64,000 bases of DNA from the NCBI RefSeq assembly GCF_024357955.1, contig NZ_JANEYT010000016.1, forward strand, positions 1 to 64,000. The letters run 5' to 3'. This DNA comes from Photobacterium pectinilyticum (lineage in GTDB: Bacteria; Pseudomonadota; Gammaproteobacteria; Enterobacterales; Vibrionaceae). A model generated the notes under the pieces. It was not told where the DNA came from, ran no database searches, and saw nothing but the letters and a program-made list of their open reading frames with translations. A program made the position numbers and the translations under genes. Every line of letters begins with the position of its first letter. Positions within the stretch are counted from its first letter, which is position 1. This document shows positions 37,116-46,479 of this stretch, piece after piece.

Positions 37116-37495
37116 ACCGCATAATACTATTTGCAAAAGATCTTTATATTATCTTCCTTTGTCGCACCTATAACAACTCCCCAGAAGCAGGGTTTTTCCA
37201 CTTCGACGACCTTTTCACCATTCATTGCTGCAAAGTTAATGCAAGATTATGTGTTATTAACATTTTGGTGGATGATTTTATAACCTCGCGGCTTGAAGTC
37301 GCTGAAGGTGATGCACGTTCATTTTTGGGTGCTTGAATGGTTGGCCAGAATGGGTATGAAATGGCCTTGAGTTCATTGCTGGTTGATTTTTGTGCACTTA
37401 ATGTTTTGTTCGCAGAAATTTCATGCATTAGTCATTTTGTTGTCTAAAAAGGGCTTGATTTCCACCAGCCCAGTCAGCACAAGGGGTTAGCTTAG

Positions 37496-37518
37496 TTATC
37501 CACGGAAACTGTGGATAA
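37496..37518. promoter_or_regulatory. paired DnaA boxes upstream of uvrB
   Basis: TTATCCACG (37496-37504, 8 of 9 to consensus TTATCCACA) and, 5 bases later, TGTGGATAA (37510-37518, perfect on the other strand), facing each other. A third, weaker box (CTTGGATAA) lies at 37722. Confidence 0.55.
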
Positions 37519-37705
37519 GTGTGTTAATTGATCCTTGGGAACTTGGGGTTGAGTTCATCTTGATGCCGTTGCGGTTAAAATGCGAGCAAGATCGAATATG
37601 CAATAAACCACTGTTATAGGGGGAGGGATAGAGGGGAATAATGTGCTGGTATAAAAAGTTAGAGTGATTGCTTTAGTTTAAATGTCGATGCAATTTTGTT
37701 GTGAA

Positions 37706-37719
37706 TTGATATAAATCAA
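37706..37719. promoter_or_regulatory. perfect FNR box
   Basis: TTGATATAAATCAA matches the FNR consensus TTGAT-N4-ATCAA at every defined position and is nearly palindromic throughout. It lies 590 bp from rnfA and 440 bp from uvrB, so the transcript it controls is not obvious; rnf with a long leader is the natural candidate. Confidence 0.55.
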
Positions 37720-38133
37720 ATCTTGGATAAGTTGTGGGAAATTTTCACAAATACAGTTTTGAAGACAGAAAAGAAATTCAAACTGACTGAAGGGTTAACA
37801 GACGAGGATTGTCGCGTGGGCGGTGATAATACGAGGTTAAACGACTACCGTCAAGAGAAAGCATTGCTTATTTGGACAGATAGAATAACTCAGGTGGTAA
37901 TGCCCACTGGGGGGAATTAGTGTGTTATGGGGCCAGTTGGCCGCCCTTATCAAACAGTGAGTTTTGATGTACCACTTTACCTTAAGGTCCATAATCAGAG
38001 GCGTGGATGATTTCTTTACTTTCAAAGAAGGTTTTAAGACATCGGCGTCAACATTATCGGTATCAATGAGTGGCATAAAGGGTGCAGTTACTAGTTATTG
38101 ACATGTTCGTTAGCTGCTGCACAATGTTATGTT

Positions 38134-38153
38134 CACTGATCATATAGCCAGTA
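38134..38153 (+). promoter_or_regulatory. LexA (SOS) box of uvrB
   Basis: CACTGATCATATAGCCAGTA: CTG-N10-CAG with an ACTG/CAGTA frame, close to the E. coli uvrB SOS box, which also has CCAG in its right half. It ends eight bases before the uvrB start. Confidence 0.55.
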
Positions 38154-38160
38154 TGGAATC

Positions 38161-40200
38161 ATGATGGATAAGTCTAGCTCAAAAACCTTTACACTCACCT
38201 CCCGCTACTCTCCTTCTGGTGATCAGCCTACGGCTATTAATCAGTTACTTGAAGGATTGGATGCCGGGTTGGCCCATCAGACCCTGTTGGGGGCCACGGG
38301 TACAGGTAAAACTTTCACCGTAGCCAATGTTATTGCTGAGACTGGTCGTCCTACAATGATCTTGGCGCCGAACAAGACCTTGGCTGCGCAATTGTATGGT
38401 GAGATGAAGGAGTTTTTCCCGGAAAACGCGGTCGAGTATTTTGTTTCTTATTATGATTACTATCAACCTGAAGCATACGTACCAACGACGGATACCTTTA
38501 TTGAAAAAGATGCGTCGGTGAATGCACATATCGAGCAAATGAGGCTCTCTGCGACGAAGGCGATGATGGAAAGACGCGATGTCATCATCATTGCGTCAGT
38601 ATCGGCTATCTATGGCCTGGGTGATCCTGACTCCTACCTGAAAATGATGTTGCACGTTCGCCGTGGCGATATGCTCGATCAGCGAGACATATTGCGCCGG
38701 CTTGCTGAGTTGCAATATAAGCGCAATGATATGGCGTTTGAACGAGGAACATTTAGGGTGCGAGGGGAGGTGATTGATATCTTCCCTGCGGAATCTGAAA
38801 AAGATGCCATTCGCCTTGAGCTGTTTGATGATGAAGTCGAGTGCATTAGTGTTTTCGATCCCCTTACGGGGACGCTGTTAAATCGTGATTTACCGCGCTG
38901 TACTATATATCCGAAAACCCATTATGTGACCCCTCGAGAAAAGGTACTTGAAGCCATTGAAGGGATCAAAGTTGAGCTGGAGAGTCGTAAAAAGCAGCTA
39001 CTAGAAAATAATAAATTGGTTGAAGAGCAACGTATTAGCCAACGAACCCAGTTTGATATTGAAATGATGATGGAGCTGGGTTTTTGCTCAGGGATCGAAA
39101 ACTATTCCCGTTATCTCAGTGGCCGAGCTGAGGGTGAGCCGCCACCGACCCTATTTGATTACTTGCCATCTGATGGCTTATTGATCATCGACGAATCCCA
39201 TGTCACGGTTTCGCAAATTGGTGCGATGTACCGTGGAGATCGCTCGCGGAAGGAAAACTTGGTGGAATATGGATTCCGTCTTCCTTCAGCATTGGATAAT
39301 CGGCCATTGAAATTCGAAGAGTTTGAATCTTTGGCACCCCAGACGTTGTATATTTCAGCGACCCCGGGTAAGTACGAAATCGAAAAGTCCGGAGAAGATA
39401 TTGCAGAGCAGGTTGTGAGGCCAACAGGCTTGCTGGATCCGGAGATCGAGGTACGTCCGGTAGCAACCCAAGTCGATGATCTTTTGTCAGAGATTAGGAT
39501 CCGTGAAGCTAAGCAAGAGCGGGTGCTGGTGACAACCTTGACCAAAAGAATGGCGGAAGATCTGACCGAATACCTAAGCGAGCACGGTGTCAGGGTGCGC
39601 TATTTGCACTCAGATGTCGATACGGTTGAACGGGTGGAAATTATTCGCGACCTACGGTTGGGCGAATTCGATGTTCTGGTGGGGATCAACTTGTTGCGTG
39701 AGGGCTTGGACATGCCGGAAGTGTCGCTGGTAGCGATCCTAGATGCTGATAAGGAAGGCTTCTTGCGATCGGAGCGTTCATTGATCCAGACCATTGGTCG
39801 CGCCGCCCGTCACATAGAGGGCAGGGCTATTTTGTACGCCGACCGGATTACCGGTTCGATGGAGCGGGCGATTGGCGAAACAAATCGTCGCCGTGATAAG
39901 CAGAGAGCCCATAACGACAAAAATGGCATTGTCCCTAAGGCACTCGAGACGAAAGTGTCTGACATTATGGAACTGGGGGCGCCAGGTAAGGGTAACAGAG
40001 CCAATCGCGCCGCCCAACTTCACAAGGTTGCCGAGAAGAAGGGGACGTATTCCACTATGTCGCCTCAGGAGTTGGAAACGGAAATTCTTAAGCTGGAAAA
40101 AGAGATGTACGATGCAGCCCAGAACCTGGAGTTTGAAAAAGCAGCTGAGCTGAGGGATAAAATTCACACCTATAGAGAGCAATTTATTGCCAATAGCTAG
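38161..40200 (+). CDS. uvrB: excinuclease ABC subunit B
   Basis: 679 aa. Walker A GATGTGKT (about residues 42-49), the beta-hairpin [12 protein letters not shown] that inserts into damaged DNA, DESH Walker B, helicase motif VI (QTIGRAARH) and the C-terminal UVR motif ([22 protein letters not shown]) that contacts UvrC. Nucleotide-excision repair damage-verifying helicase in the cytoplasm. The adjacent ATG at 38164 is an equal start option. The SOS box immediately upstream fits its DNA-damage induction. Confidence 0.97.
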   Translation: MMDKSSSKTFTLTSRYSPSGDQPTAINQLLEGLDAGLAHQTLLGATGTGKTFTVANVIAETGRPTMILAPNKTLAAQLYGEMKEFFPENAVEYFVSYYDYYQPEAYVPTTDTFIEKDASVNAHIEQMRLSATKAMMERRDVIIIASVSAIYGLGDPDSYLKMMLHVRRGDMLDQRDILRRLAELQYKRNDMAFERGTFRVRGEVIDIFPAESEKDAIRLELFDDEVECISVFDPLTGTLLNRDLPRCTIYPKTHYVTPREKVLEAIEGIKVELESRKKQLLENNKLVEEQRISQRTQFDIEMMMELGFCSGIENYSRYLSGRAEGEPPPTLFDYLPSDGLLIIDESHVTVSQIGAMYRGDRSRKENLVEYGFRLPSALDNRPLKFEEFESLAPQTLYISATPGKYEIEKSGEDIAEQVVRPTGLLDPEIEVRPVATQVDDLLSEIRIREAKQERVLVTTLTKRMAEDLTEYLSEHGVRVRYLHSDVDTVERVEIIRDLRLGEFDVLVGINLLREGLDMPEVSLVAILDADKEGFLRSERSLIQTIGRAARHIEGRAILYADRITGSMERAIGETNRRRDKQRAHNDKNGIVPKALETKVSDIMELGAPGKGNRANRAAQLHKVAEKKGTYSTMSPQELETEILKLEKEMYDAAQNLEFEKAAELRDKIHTYREQFIANS

Positions 40201-40233
40201 CTTTCGAGAGAACAGGGGCAGTAAAAAATAGGC

Positions 40234-40335
40234 AAAAAAAAGCCAACCGATAATGAGTTCGGTTGGCGTCATTGTTTTAGTGAAATAATTCCACAAACAA
40301 CGTCAGTTGGCTAGGTTGACTCTCAGGAAGAGTCA
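40234..40335 (-). ncRNA. qrr1: Qrr quorum-regulatory small RNA (Qrr1)
   Basis: On the minus strand, about 102 nt: a 5' hairpin (TGACTC...GAGTCA), the invariant Qrr core AGCCAACTGACGTTGTT that pairs with luxR/hapR-type and other target mRNAs with Hfq, and a terminator stem GCCAACCGAA/TTCGGTTGGC followed by eight T. It is preceded by a sigma-54 promoter and lies divergent from luxO, the standard qrr1 position in Vibrionaceae. Its terminator stem also stands 46 bases after uvrB and may end that transcript. Unphosphorylated LuxO leaves it off at high cell density. Confidence 0.93.
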
Positions 40336-40343
40336 TATTTATT

Positions 40344-40361
40344 AAAGCAGTATGCGTGCCA
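40344..40361 (-). promoter_or_regulatory. sigma-54 promoter of qrr1
   Basis: On the minus strand TGGCAC, 5 bases, CTGCT: matches -24/-12 TGGCAC-N5-TTGCW with one change; the -12 GC lies about 12 bases before the predicted RNA start at 40335. Confidence 0.85.
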
Positions 40362-40446
40362 ACTTTTTATAGTCCTCTTTGATTGCACTTTTTTAAGGGC
40401 TTAACAGCAAAATTAGCCGTATATAGTAATTATTTGTGGATGTAAT

Positions 40447-40471
40447 TCGCATTTTGCAAAGCAATATGCGA
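40447..40471. promoter_or_regulatory. two LuxO-binding sites
   Basis: TCGCATTTTGCAA (40447-40459) and AAGCAATATGCGA (40459-40471) each approximate the LuxO consensus TTGCA-N3-TGCAA and are spaced 12 bases centre to centre, about 90-115 bp upstream of the sigma-54 promoter, the right place for an enhancer-binding protein. They also lie 117-141 bp before luxO, allowing autoregulation. Confidence 0.65.
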
Positions 40472-40587
40472 TTCATAATGCTAAAATCTTTGTGTTAGCT
40501 ATATTTGAGTAATAACAAAAGAAAAAGTCTCATCGTTTTTTTTCTTTTGTTTACAATTAGTAAAGATTGATAGGACTTGGAGGGGCA

Positions 40588-42030
40588 ATGGAAAGCAGAT
40601 CACATCAACGCTGTATTCTGATGGTTGAAGATACAGCATCAGTTGCAGCGTTATATAAGTCATATCTCAATCCTTTGGGTGTCTCCGTGACTATCGTTGG
40701 TACGGGGACTGAGGCACTAGAGTTCGTCAAAGAGGTCACGCCAGATCTTATCCTACTCGACTTGCGCTTGCCCGATATGGCAGGCATGGAAGTACTTGAG
40801 GTCGTTAAACAGGATAATCCGAGTATCCCCGTGGTGATTATGACGGCACACGGCTCGATTGATGTCGCGGTCGAGGCCATGCGCTATGGGGCAAAAGACT
40901 TTCTCATCAAGCCTTGTGAGGCTGATCGTCTTAGGGTTACCGTCAATAATGCTTTGAAAGACGAAGATAGAAAAGCAAAAGGCGAAACGACTCAGTCTGA
41001 CTCAAAACAGTCTGGTGCCCAGTACCAAGGCTTTATTGGTAATAGTTTACCTATGCAGGCGGTTTACCGTGTTATTGAATCGGCAGCATCAAGTAAAGCG
41101 ACGGTGTTTATTACTGGCGAGAGCGGTACCGGTAAGGAAGTGTGTGCTGAGGCGGTTCATGCCGCCAGTCCGAGAAATAATAAACCCTTTGTTGCACTTA
41201 ACTGTGCAGCTATTCCGAAAGAGCTGATCGAAAGTGAATTGTTCGGCCACGTGAAGGGAGCCTTTACTGGCGCATCGACCGAGCGGCAGGGGGCGGTTGA
41301 GCTTGCTAATAAAGGCACGCTATTTCTCGATGAGCTTTGCGAAATGGATTTGGATTTGCAAAGCAAACTGCTCAGGTTTATCCAAACCGGGACGTATCAA
41401 AAGGTCGGCTCTTCCAAAACCAGTACGGTCGATGTCCGATTTGTGTGTGCGACCAACCGTAATCCATGGTTGGAAGTCCAGGAAGGGCGTTTCCGTGAAG
41501 ACCTCTATTATCGTCTGCATGTCATTCCAGTGACTTTGCCGCCATTGCGTGAGCGAGGTGGTGATGTGTTAGAGATAGCCCATGCCTTATTGGCATTGAT
41601 GTCTGTTGAAGAGGGTAAAGATTTCACTCGCTTTTCACCGGAAGTGAAAGCCCTGTTCGAGCAATACCATTGGCAAGGTAACGTTCGTGAGCTGCAAAAC
41701 GTTATTCGAAATATTGTTGTGCTAAATTCTGGTCAAGAAGTCTCATTGGAGATGGTACCTCCACCAATTAACCAAGGTGGCGTTAAAATTGCATCACATC
41801 AACCTGTTGTTGCTGGAAATCCGGTGGGAGAGTTTCCTTCACAAGAGTCCAGCGTAACACCAATAACAGATAAGTCGCAGGTTGAGCCACTATGGATTGT
41901 TGAAAAGCGCGCAATTCAGGCTGCTATTGATGCTTGTGATGGCAATATTCCACGTGCTGCGGGTTTGTTGGAAGTTAGCCCGTCAACAATTTACCGTAAA
42001 TTACAGACCTGGCAGGAAGCACAAGGTTAG
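40588..42030 (+). CDS. luxO: LuxO, sigma-54-dependent quorum-sensing response regulator
   Basis: 480 aa from the ATG at 40588, which has GGAGGGG at good spacing; the frame extends to 40567 without support. Receiver domain ([11 protein letters not shown], phospho-Asp in [10 protein letters not shown], about Asp58), AAA+ domain with Walker A GESGTGKE and sigma-54-contact GAFTGA, and a C-terminal Fis-type helix-turn-helix ([17 protein letters not shown]). When phosphorylated at low cell density it activates qrr transcription. Cotranscribed with luxU, 18 bp downstream; qrr1 is divergent. Confidence 0.96.
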   Translation: MESRSHQRCILMVEDTASVAALYKSYLNPLGVSVTIVGTGTEALEFVKEVTPDLILLDLRLPDMAGMEVLEVVKQDNPSIPVVIMTAHGSIDVAVEAMRYGAKDFLIKPCEADRLRVTVNNALKDEDRKAKGETTQSDSKQSGAQYQGFIGNSLPMQAVYRVIESAASSKATVFITGESGTGKEVCAEAVHAASPRNNKPFVALNCAAIPKELIESELFGHVKGAFTGASTERQGAVELANKGTLFLDELCEMDLDLQSKLLRFIQTGTYQKVGSSKTSTVDVRFVCATNRNPWLEVQEGRFREDLYYRLHVIPVTLPPLRERGGDVLEIAHALLALMSVEEGKDFTRFSPEVKALFEQYHWQGNVRELQNVIRNIVVLNSGQEVSLEMVPPPINQGGVKIASHQPVVAGNPVGEFPSQESSVTPITDKSQVEPLWIVEKRAIQAAIDACDGNIPRAAGLLEVSPSTIYRKLQTWQEAQG

Positions 42031-42048
42031 TTGTAGGGAGAGAAATAC

Positions 42049-42408
42049 ATGACAACGACAATTAATGCTGAGACCATCAAGCGTATGGAAGATGAGGTCG
42101 GGCAGGAAACTCTGACATTACTCCTCAATGTATTTAGCGATGAATTGGAACAGTACCAGCGTCAGCTTTCAGAGCAACCGTCAATAAAACAGGTACGAGA
42201 GATCAGCCATGCGATCAAGAGTAGCGCTGCCAGCTTTGGCGCTGATGATCTCGCTGATATGGCACAGGAATGTGAATCCCGTGTCCGACAAGGACAAGAT
42301 CAATGGATTCTAGACCACCTGCCTGAATTTAGGCAGATGGTAGAAGGTATGGCGATTGAGTATAAGCGCCTAGCCAGCCATGACAATCCTGTGAATTGCT
42401 TGTTTTAA
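42049..42408 (+). CDS. luxU: LuxU, quorum-sensing phosphorelay Hpt protein
   Basis: 119 aa. A single Hpt domain with the phospho-acceptor His in ISHAIKSSAASFG (about His54). It relays phosphate from hybrid sensor kinases (LuxN, LuxQ, CqsS type) to LuxO. It follows luxO in the same operon. Its last 39 bases overlap the 3' end of the convergent yvcK gene. Confidence 0.95.
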   Translation: MTTTINAETIKRMEDEVGQETLTLLLNVFSDELEQYQRQLSEQPSIKQVREISHAIKSSAASFGADDLADMAQECESRVRQGQDQWILDHLPEFRQMVEGMAIEYKRLASHDNPVNCLF

Positions 42409-43278
42409 TTTTTCCCTGTCATGTCGCCATTGGTGGTTGTTTGATGCAAGTGAGGTAATATGCTGGTTGTATTTTTCATCCAGCTCTTCGCATTGTGTGT
42501 CAGCAAGCACGGTATCAATCTGTCGCCCTCCCATGGAGCGCTCACACCAAGTGAGCATCTGCGTTAGACTCATCATCCCTGCAGGACCTTTTTCTTTATC
42601 CAAGTTGGTCACGAACACAATTCGTGCTTGACTCTTTTTTAGGGCTTGCTCAATTTCCTTGAGCAGCAGTGGCGGCATAACACTGGTTAGAAAGCTGCCG
42701 GGGCCAAGAAAAATAATATCAGCTTGCTGTATGGCGATAACGGCTTCCTTGGTCGCTGGTACTGCCGGTTCGATATAAAGCCGCTGCGGCACATTAGCCA
42801 ATTCGTCAACACTGGTTTCCCCACAGATGATCTCTCCGTTTGTTGTCATTGCAGACAAATCGGCTGGGTGCTCGGTCATCGGTACGATATGGGTTTTGAC
42901 CTGGAGCATATCACGGATCAAGTTGATGGCTTCAAGTGGACGAACTGAGAGGTTGTCCAGTGCTTTAAGCATTAGGTTACCCAAGTTATGGCCGTTCAAC
43001 TCGCCATTGCCACGAAAGCGGTATTCGAAAATCATCGACCCGACAGATGGTTCAGTAATGAGCTGATTGACACAGTTCCGGGTGTCTCCCCAAGCTATAC
43101 CGCCTTGGCAAGCACGGATCCGACCGGTTGAGCCACCGTTGTCGGTTGTCGTTACAATTCCGGTTACATTCTCGCCAAATTCGGAGAGGGCAGAGAGTAT
43201 ACGGCCAAGGCCGTGGCCGCCACCAATGGCGACAATTTTGGCGTCTGTAATATTTTTCACTGTACTGGGATGTATCAT
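42370..43278 (-). CDS. yvcK: YvcK/YbhK family (CofD-like) protein, putative gluconeogenesis factor
   Basis: 302 aa. Glycine-rich nucleotide-binding start VAIGGGHGLGRIL, then TTDNGGSTGRIR and the conserved GDTRNC and LGPGSFLTSVMPPLL motifs of the CofD-like superfamily. YvcK-type proteins bind UDP-sugars and affect carbon flux and cell-wall precursor supply; E. coli YbhK lies between uvrB and moaA, exactly as here with luxOU inserted. The 3' end overlaps luxU antisense by 39 bases. Confidence 0.9.
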   Translation of the reverse strand: MIHPSTVKNITDAKIVAIGGGHGLGRILSALSEFGENVTGIVTTTDNGGSTGRIRACQGGIAWGDTRNCVNQLITEPSVGSMIFEYRFRGNGELNGHNLGNLMLKALDNLSVRPLEAINLIRDMLQVKTHIVPMTEHPADLSAMTTNGEIICGETSVDELANVPQRLYIEPAVPATKEAVIAIQQADIIFLGPGSFLTSVMPPLLLKEIEQALKKSQARIVFVTNLDKEKGPAGMMSLTQMLTWCERSMGGRQIDTVLADTQCEELDEKYNQHITSLASNNHQWRHDREKLKQAIHRIVMAG

Positions 43279-43394
43279 CGGCTGAAAAATGTGAGCTAAA
43301 TAGATACTTCGAAGTGTATCGCGTTAGTTGTAATGAATACAAACTATGTGCCTATGATGGTATATATGTCACGGAATGTGGGCGTAGAGAGGGT

Positions 43395-43423
43395 GAAGAA
43401 ACGCCCTCAAGCATGTTGAGGGC
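43395..43423 (-). terminator. terminator of the LON-domain gene
   Basis: Stem GCCCTCAA/TTGAGGGC with a 5-base loop; minus-strand tail GTTTCTTC. Confidence 0.6.
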
Positions 43424-43459
43424 CAATAGGTTAGTAGGCAGTTGAAGCGGTAAAAACGG

Positions 43460-44035
43460 TTAATGTGGTTGTTTCATTATGCTGATCAGGTAATCATAAG
43501 TGTCTGAACAACTAGGCGCACTGAGCAGCATTTGCTTTTCACTGGCTGGAACAGGAAGCAGTTCTAGCCAGCGCTGACACAGCCAGCTCAGATTATTAAA
43601 CTGCTTGTTGTGGTGAAGGTCACCAAGTTCCGGGTGTTTATTGAACATTTGTTTGAGCTTTTCAGCAAGGATTTGCTGATCTTGACGAACTTCGGTTTCA
43701 GGCCAAGGCGGAATGAACTGGCAATCACCACAGAAAAAGCCTTCGTCATTTTCTTCCATATGATCTATCGTGAAATTTTCGTGTCCTGCCACAGTAACGA
43801 TTAAACAACCGTTATTGGGTGAAATATCAAAGTCTTCAACAGTGACACGGGTACCAATTTGAAAGAAATGGTGGCCATGCTCATCTTGGTCAAACATACA
43901 AACACCAAAGCTATTACCTTCATGCATTGCGGCTTTGAATGCTGCCATTTGTGGCCCGGGAGCAATACGAAGAGGGATGCGTCCACCGGGTAAGACGTGG
44001 CGTTTTTGGAATAGTAGCGGTATGTAAGTTTTCAT
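43460..44035 (-). CDS. LON peptidase substrate-binding domain protein
   Basis: 191 aa, the length of stand-alone Lon N-terminal domain proteins. It opens IPLLFQKRHVLPGGRIPLRI, the beta-sheet start of the domain, and has FGVCMFDQDEHGHHFFQIGTRVTVEDFD. There is no ATPase or protease domain. Such proteins are thought to bind substrates or adaptors but their function is unproven. Monocistronic, ended by the hairpin at 43395. Confidence 0.85.
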   Translation of the reverse strand: MKTYIPLLFQKRHVLPGGRIPLRIAPGPQMAAFKAAMHEGNSFGVCMFDQDEHGHHFFQIGTRVTVEDFDISPNNGCLIVTVAGHENFTIDHMEENDEGFFCGDCQFIPPWPETEVRQDQQILAEKLKQMFNKHPELGDLHHNKQFNNLSWLCQRWLELLPVPASEKQMLLSAPSCSDTYDYLISIMKQPH

Positions 44036-44188
44036 AGTCTAATCCGGTTGCTGATTGTCTGATGAAATAGACATTGCAAATGGGATACCAAAATTACATA
44101 CCGCTTAAAATAGGTTTTCAGCGCGTTTGACTCTATTTATCTTTTTAAAATGCAAAAAAATACCAATAAGGCATTTGCATTTTGCGAA

Positions 44189-44416
44189 TTATTTTTGATT
44201 CGCAATTATTTTCATCGCGTTATCGCTTGGTAGTAACTCTAAGTGGCTCTGCTCATCAAAGTACCAGCCTTTGATTAATCCTTTCTCCTGCATGTCAATA
44301 AAGCCACTGATCACAAGCTTGGCTTGCTCATGGGCATGGGTCGAATCGAGCCCTTCTTCACGTTGTAAGTAGAGGGCAATATCATCGATTGTCGCTGATT
44401 CAATAATATTGGACAT
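44189..44416 (-). CDS. hypothetical small cytoplasmic protein
   Basis: 75 aa, acidic, predicted helical N-terminal half (TIDDIALYLQREEGLDSTHAHEQAKLVISGFIDMQ) and a short C-terminal part; no signal peptide or membrane segment. GAGGACAT precedes the ATG. It resembles small conserved Vibrionaceae proteins of unknown function. Divergent from moaA. Confidence 0.6.
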   Translation of the reverse strand: MSNIIESATIDDIALYLQREEGLDSTHAHEQAKLVISGFIDMQEKGLIKGWYFDEQSHLELLPSDNAMKIIANQK

Positions 44417-44607
44417 AATGTCCTCACTTTATAGTCAGAAAATTTACGGGTATTACCTTTAGTAGTATTGTCGTGAAATCGGCTGAAAGGTAGAATGCAG
44501 CACGAAAAAAAACGAGAGTTTGCCTGTATGGCTATTCCTCTGATATTTTTATAACTTATACGCTGTTGTGCGCATTTTGGTTTTATCCTGTGCGGTACAA
44601 TTGCCAT

Positions 44608-44725
44608 GCTCCGAGCTTTTTTCACTAAGTGCCTCATTGTGGGGGATATGTGACTCAAGCCAGTGACTAGTTGTCACCAGGGTCGATAAAGAAATGAATC
44701 GGCCTCCCGTACTTGGAAAGGTGTT
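44608..44725 (+). ncRNA. probable Moco (molybdenum cofactor) RNA leader of moaA
   Basis: The 300-bp gap before moaA holds a G+C-rich structured leader: CTCCGAGC, CAAGCCAGTGAC, GTTGTCACCAGGGTCGA and the final GGCCTCCCGTACTTGGAAAGG just before the GTG start. The last element resembles the 3' core of the Moco RNA motif that precedes moa operons in gammaproteobacteria. The match is by eye, so boundaries are approximate. Confidence 0.5.
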
Positions 44726-44727
44726 CC

Positions 44728-45717
44728 GTGGCGAAACAATTTGAAGATAATCACCATCGCAAGTTCTATTACTTGCGTTTGTCGGTTACAGACGTCTGTA
44801 ACTTTAAATGTACCTATTGCCTGCCTGATGGCTATCACCCTCAACAGAAGAGAAGGCCATCCTTCCTGACGCTGGATGAGATTCAGCGTGTGACAGGCGC
44901 GTTTGCTGAGTGTGGCACGTCAAAAGTACGCATTACTGGCGGTGAGCCAAGCTTGCGCCGTGACTTTACCGATATCATCCGCACGGTTGCCCAACAACCA
45001 GGTATACGTAAAGTCGCTACGACGACCAATGGCTACCGTATGGCCAAACATGTTCATGAGTGGCGTGAAGCCGGTCTGACCCATATCAACGTGAGTGTTG
45101 ATAGCCTTGATCCTAAAATGTTCTACCAGATCACCGGTGAGAACATGTTTAATCAGGTCATGGAAGGCATTGATGCGGCGTTTGATGCTGGCTTTGAACA
45201 AGTCAAGGTCAACACCGTATTGTTAAAAGATCTTAATTCCCAGCAGCTGCCGCAGTTCCTTGATTGGATCAAGACTCGGCCAATCCAGCTGCGCTTCATC
45301 GAACTGATGCAAACTGGTGAAATGGACGACTTGTTCAATAATCATCATGTCTCCGGTGTCAGTATTCGCAATTACCTGATTGCCAATGGCTGGGTGCTTA
45401 AGCTGAAAAGTAATAATGACGGTCCGGCACAAGTATTCTGTCATCCTGATTACAAGGGTGAAATTGGTCTGATCATGCCTTACGAGAAAGATTTCTGTAA
45501 GAGCTGTAATCGCCTGCGTGTTTCTGCATTGGGTAAACTGCACCTGTGCCTGTTTGGTGATCATGGTGTGGAGTTGCGCGATCTGCTTCAGCGTGATGAA
45601 CAACGTGATGAGCTGATCGCCCGTATCCAAGGTGGTTTGGCAGAAAAAGCGGTCAGTCACTTTCTTGATGATGGCAATACTGGCATGACACCAAACCTTG
45701 CTTCTATTGGTGGCTGA
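44728..45717 (+). CDS. moaA: GTP 3',8-cyclase MoaA
   Basis: 329 aa, same as E. coli, from the GTG at 44728 ([20 protein letters not shown]), with GGAAAGG upstream. Radical-SAM cluster C-x3-C-x2-C in [11 protein letters not shown] and the C-terminal second cluster C-x2-C-x13-C ([18 protein letters not shown]); it ends in Gly-Gly. It converts GTP to 3',8-cyclo-7,8-dihydro-GTP, first step of molybdenum-cofactor synthesis. First gene of moaA-C-D-E. Confidence 0.96.
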   Translation: MAKQFEDNHHRKFYYLRLSVTDVCNFKCTYCLPDGYHPQQKRRPSFLTLDEIQRVTGAFAECGTSKVRITGGEPSLRRDFTDIIRTVAQQPGIRKVATTTNGYRMAKHVHEWREAGLTHINVSVDSLDPKMFYQITGENMFNQVMEGIDAAFDAGFEQVKVNTVLLKDLNSQQLPQFLDWIKTRPIQLRFIELMQTGEMDDLFNNHHVSGVSIRNYLIANGWVLKLKSNNDGPAQVFCHPDYKGEIGLIMPYEKDFCKSCNRLRVSALGKLHLCLFGDHGVELRDLLQRDEQRDELIARIQGGLAEKAVSHFLDDGNTGMTPNLASIGG

Positions 45718-45755
45718 TCGCCACCTTTTCAAATTTTCTTTTTTGGGACAGACGG

Positions 45756-46235
45756 ATGAACCAATTTACGCATATTAATGCTTCAGGTGAAGCAAACATG
45801 GTTGACGTGTCAGCAAAAAGTGATTCGGTCCGAGAAGCGCGTGCCGAAGCATTTGTGCATATGGCACCGGAAACTCTTGAGCTGATCGTCTCTGGCCAGC
45901 ACCACAAAGGTGATGTATTTGCCACCGCTCGTATTGCCGGTATTCAGGCTGCTAAAAAGACATGGGATTTGATCCCGCTGTGTCATCCACTGCTGCTGTC
46001 GAAAGTTGAAGTTCAGCTTGAAGCAATTGAAGCAGAAAACATGGTTCGTATTGAGTCTTGTTGTAAACTGGCGGGTAAAACGGGTGTAGAAATGGAAGCG
46101 CTGACCGCAGCCTCTGTTGCGGCATTGACCATTTATGACATGTGTAAGGCTGTCCAAAAAGATATGGTGATAGGGCAAGTACGTCTGCTGGAAAAAACGG
46201 GCGGCAAATCTGGACATTTCAAGGTGGAATCATGA
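45756..46235 (+). CDS. moaC: cyclic pyranopterin monophosphate synthase MoaC
   Basis: 159 aa. Conserved [31 protein letters not shown] and [12 protein letters not shown] segments hold the active-site residues. It converts the MoaA product to cyclic pyranopterin monophosphate. It follows moaA by 38 bp with no moaB between, and its stop overlaps the moaD start (ATGA). Confidence 0.96.
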   Translation: MNQFTHINASGEANMVDVSAKSDSVREARAEAFVHMAPETLELIVSGQHHKGDVFATARIAGIQAAKKTWDLIPLCHPLLLSKVEVQLEAIEAENMVRIESCCKLAGKTGVEMEALTAASVAALTIYDMCKAVQKDMVIGQVRLLEKTGGKSGHFKVES

Positions 46236-46477
46236 TTAACGTATTATTTTTCGCACAAGTTAAAGAGCTTGTTGGTGTTGATCGTCTGGAAGTCTCCGCT
46301 GAATTTGCTACCGCTGAAGCGTTGCGTCAGCATCTGGTCGCAAAAGGTGACAAGTGGCCGTTAGCGTTGGAGCAGGGCAAGCTGTTGGTAGCGATTAACC
46401 AGACAATCAGTTCTCTGAATAGCGAAATTAAAGATGGCGATGAAGTGGCCTTTTTCCCACCAGTGACCGGGGGCTAG
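46232..46477 (+). CDS. moaD: molybdopterin synthase small subunit MoaD
   Basis: 81 aa. Ubiquitin-like sulfur carrier ending in PPVTGG, the C-terminal Gly-Gly that is thiocarboxylated by MoeB. Overlaps moaC by 4 bases and is followed by moaE after 2. Confidence 0.95.
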   Translation: MINVLFFAQVKELVGVDRLEVSAEFATAEALRQHLVAKGDKWPLALEQGKLLVAINQTISSLNSEIKDGDEVAFFPPVTGG

Positions 46478-46479
46478 TC

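Larger units (their letters stand above)
37116..38133. other. 1-kb intergenic region rnfA / uvrB
   Basis: It carries the divergent promoters of rnf and uvrB, two DnaA-type boxes (37496-37518), a perfect FNR palindrome (37706-37719) and, next to uvrB, TTGACA (38096) and a LexA-type box. Short frames at 37723-37920 (TTG start) and 37837-38076 (minus) lack ribosome-binding sites and overlap each other; I do not call them genes. Confidence 0.5.

Noticed and set aside
37723-38076. Small ORFs on both strands in the rnfA-uvrB gap
   Set aside because: One uses TTG, neither has a ribosome-binding site, they overlap each other, and the composition is not coding-like. A small RNA in this gap stays possible and is listed under the FNR finding.
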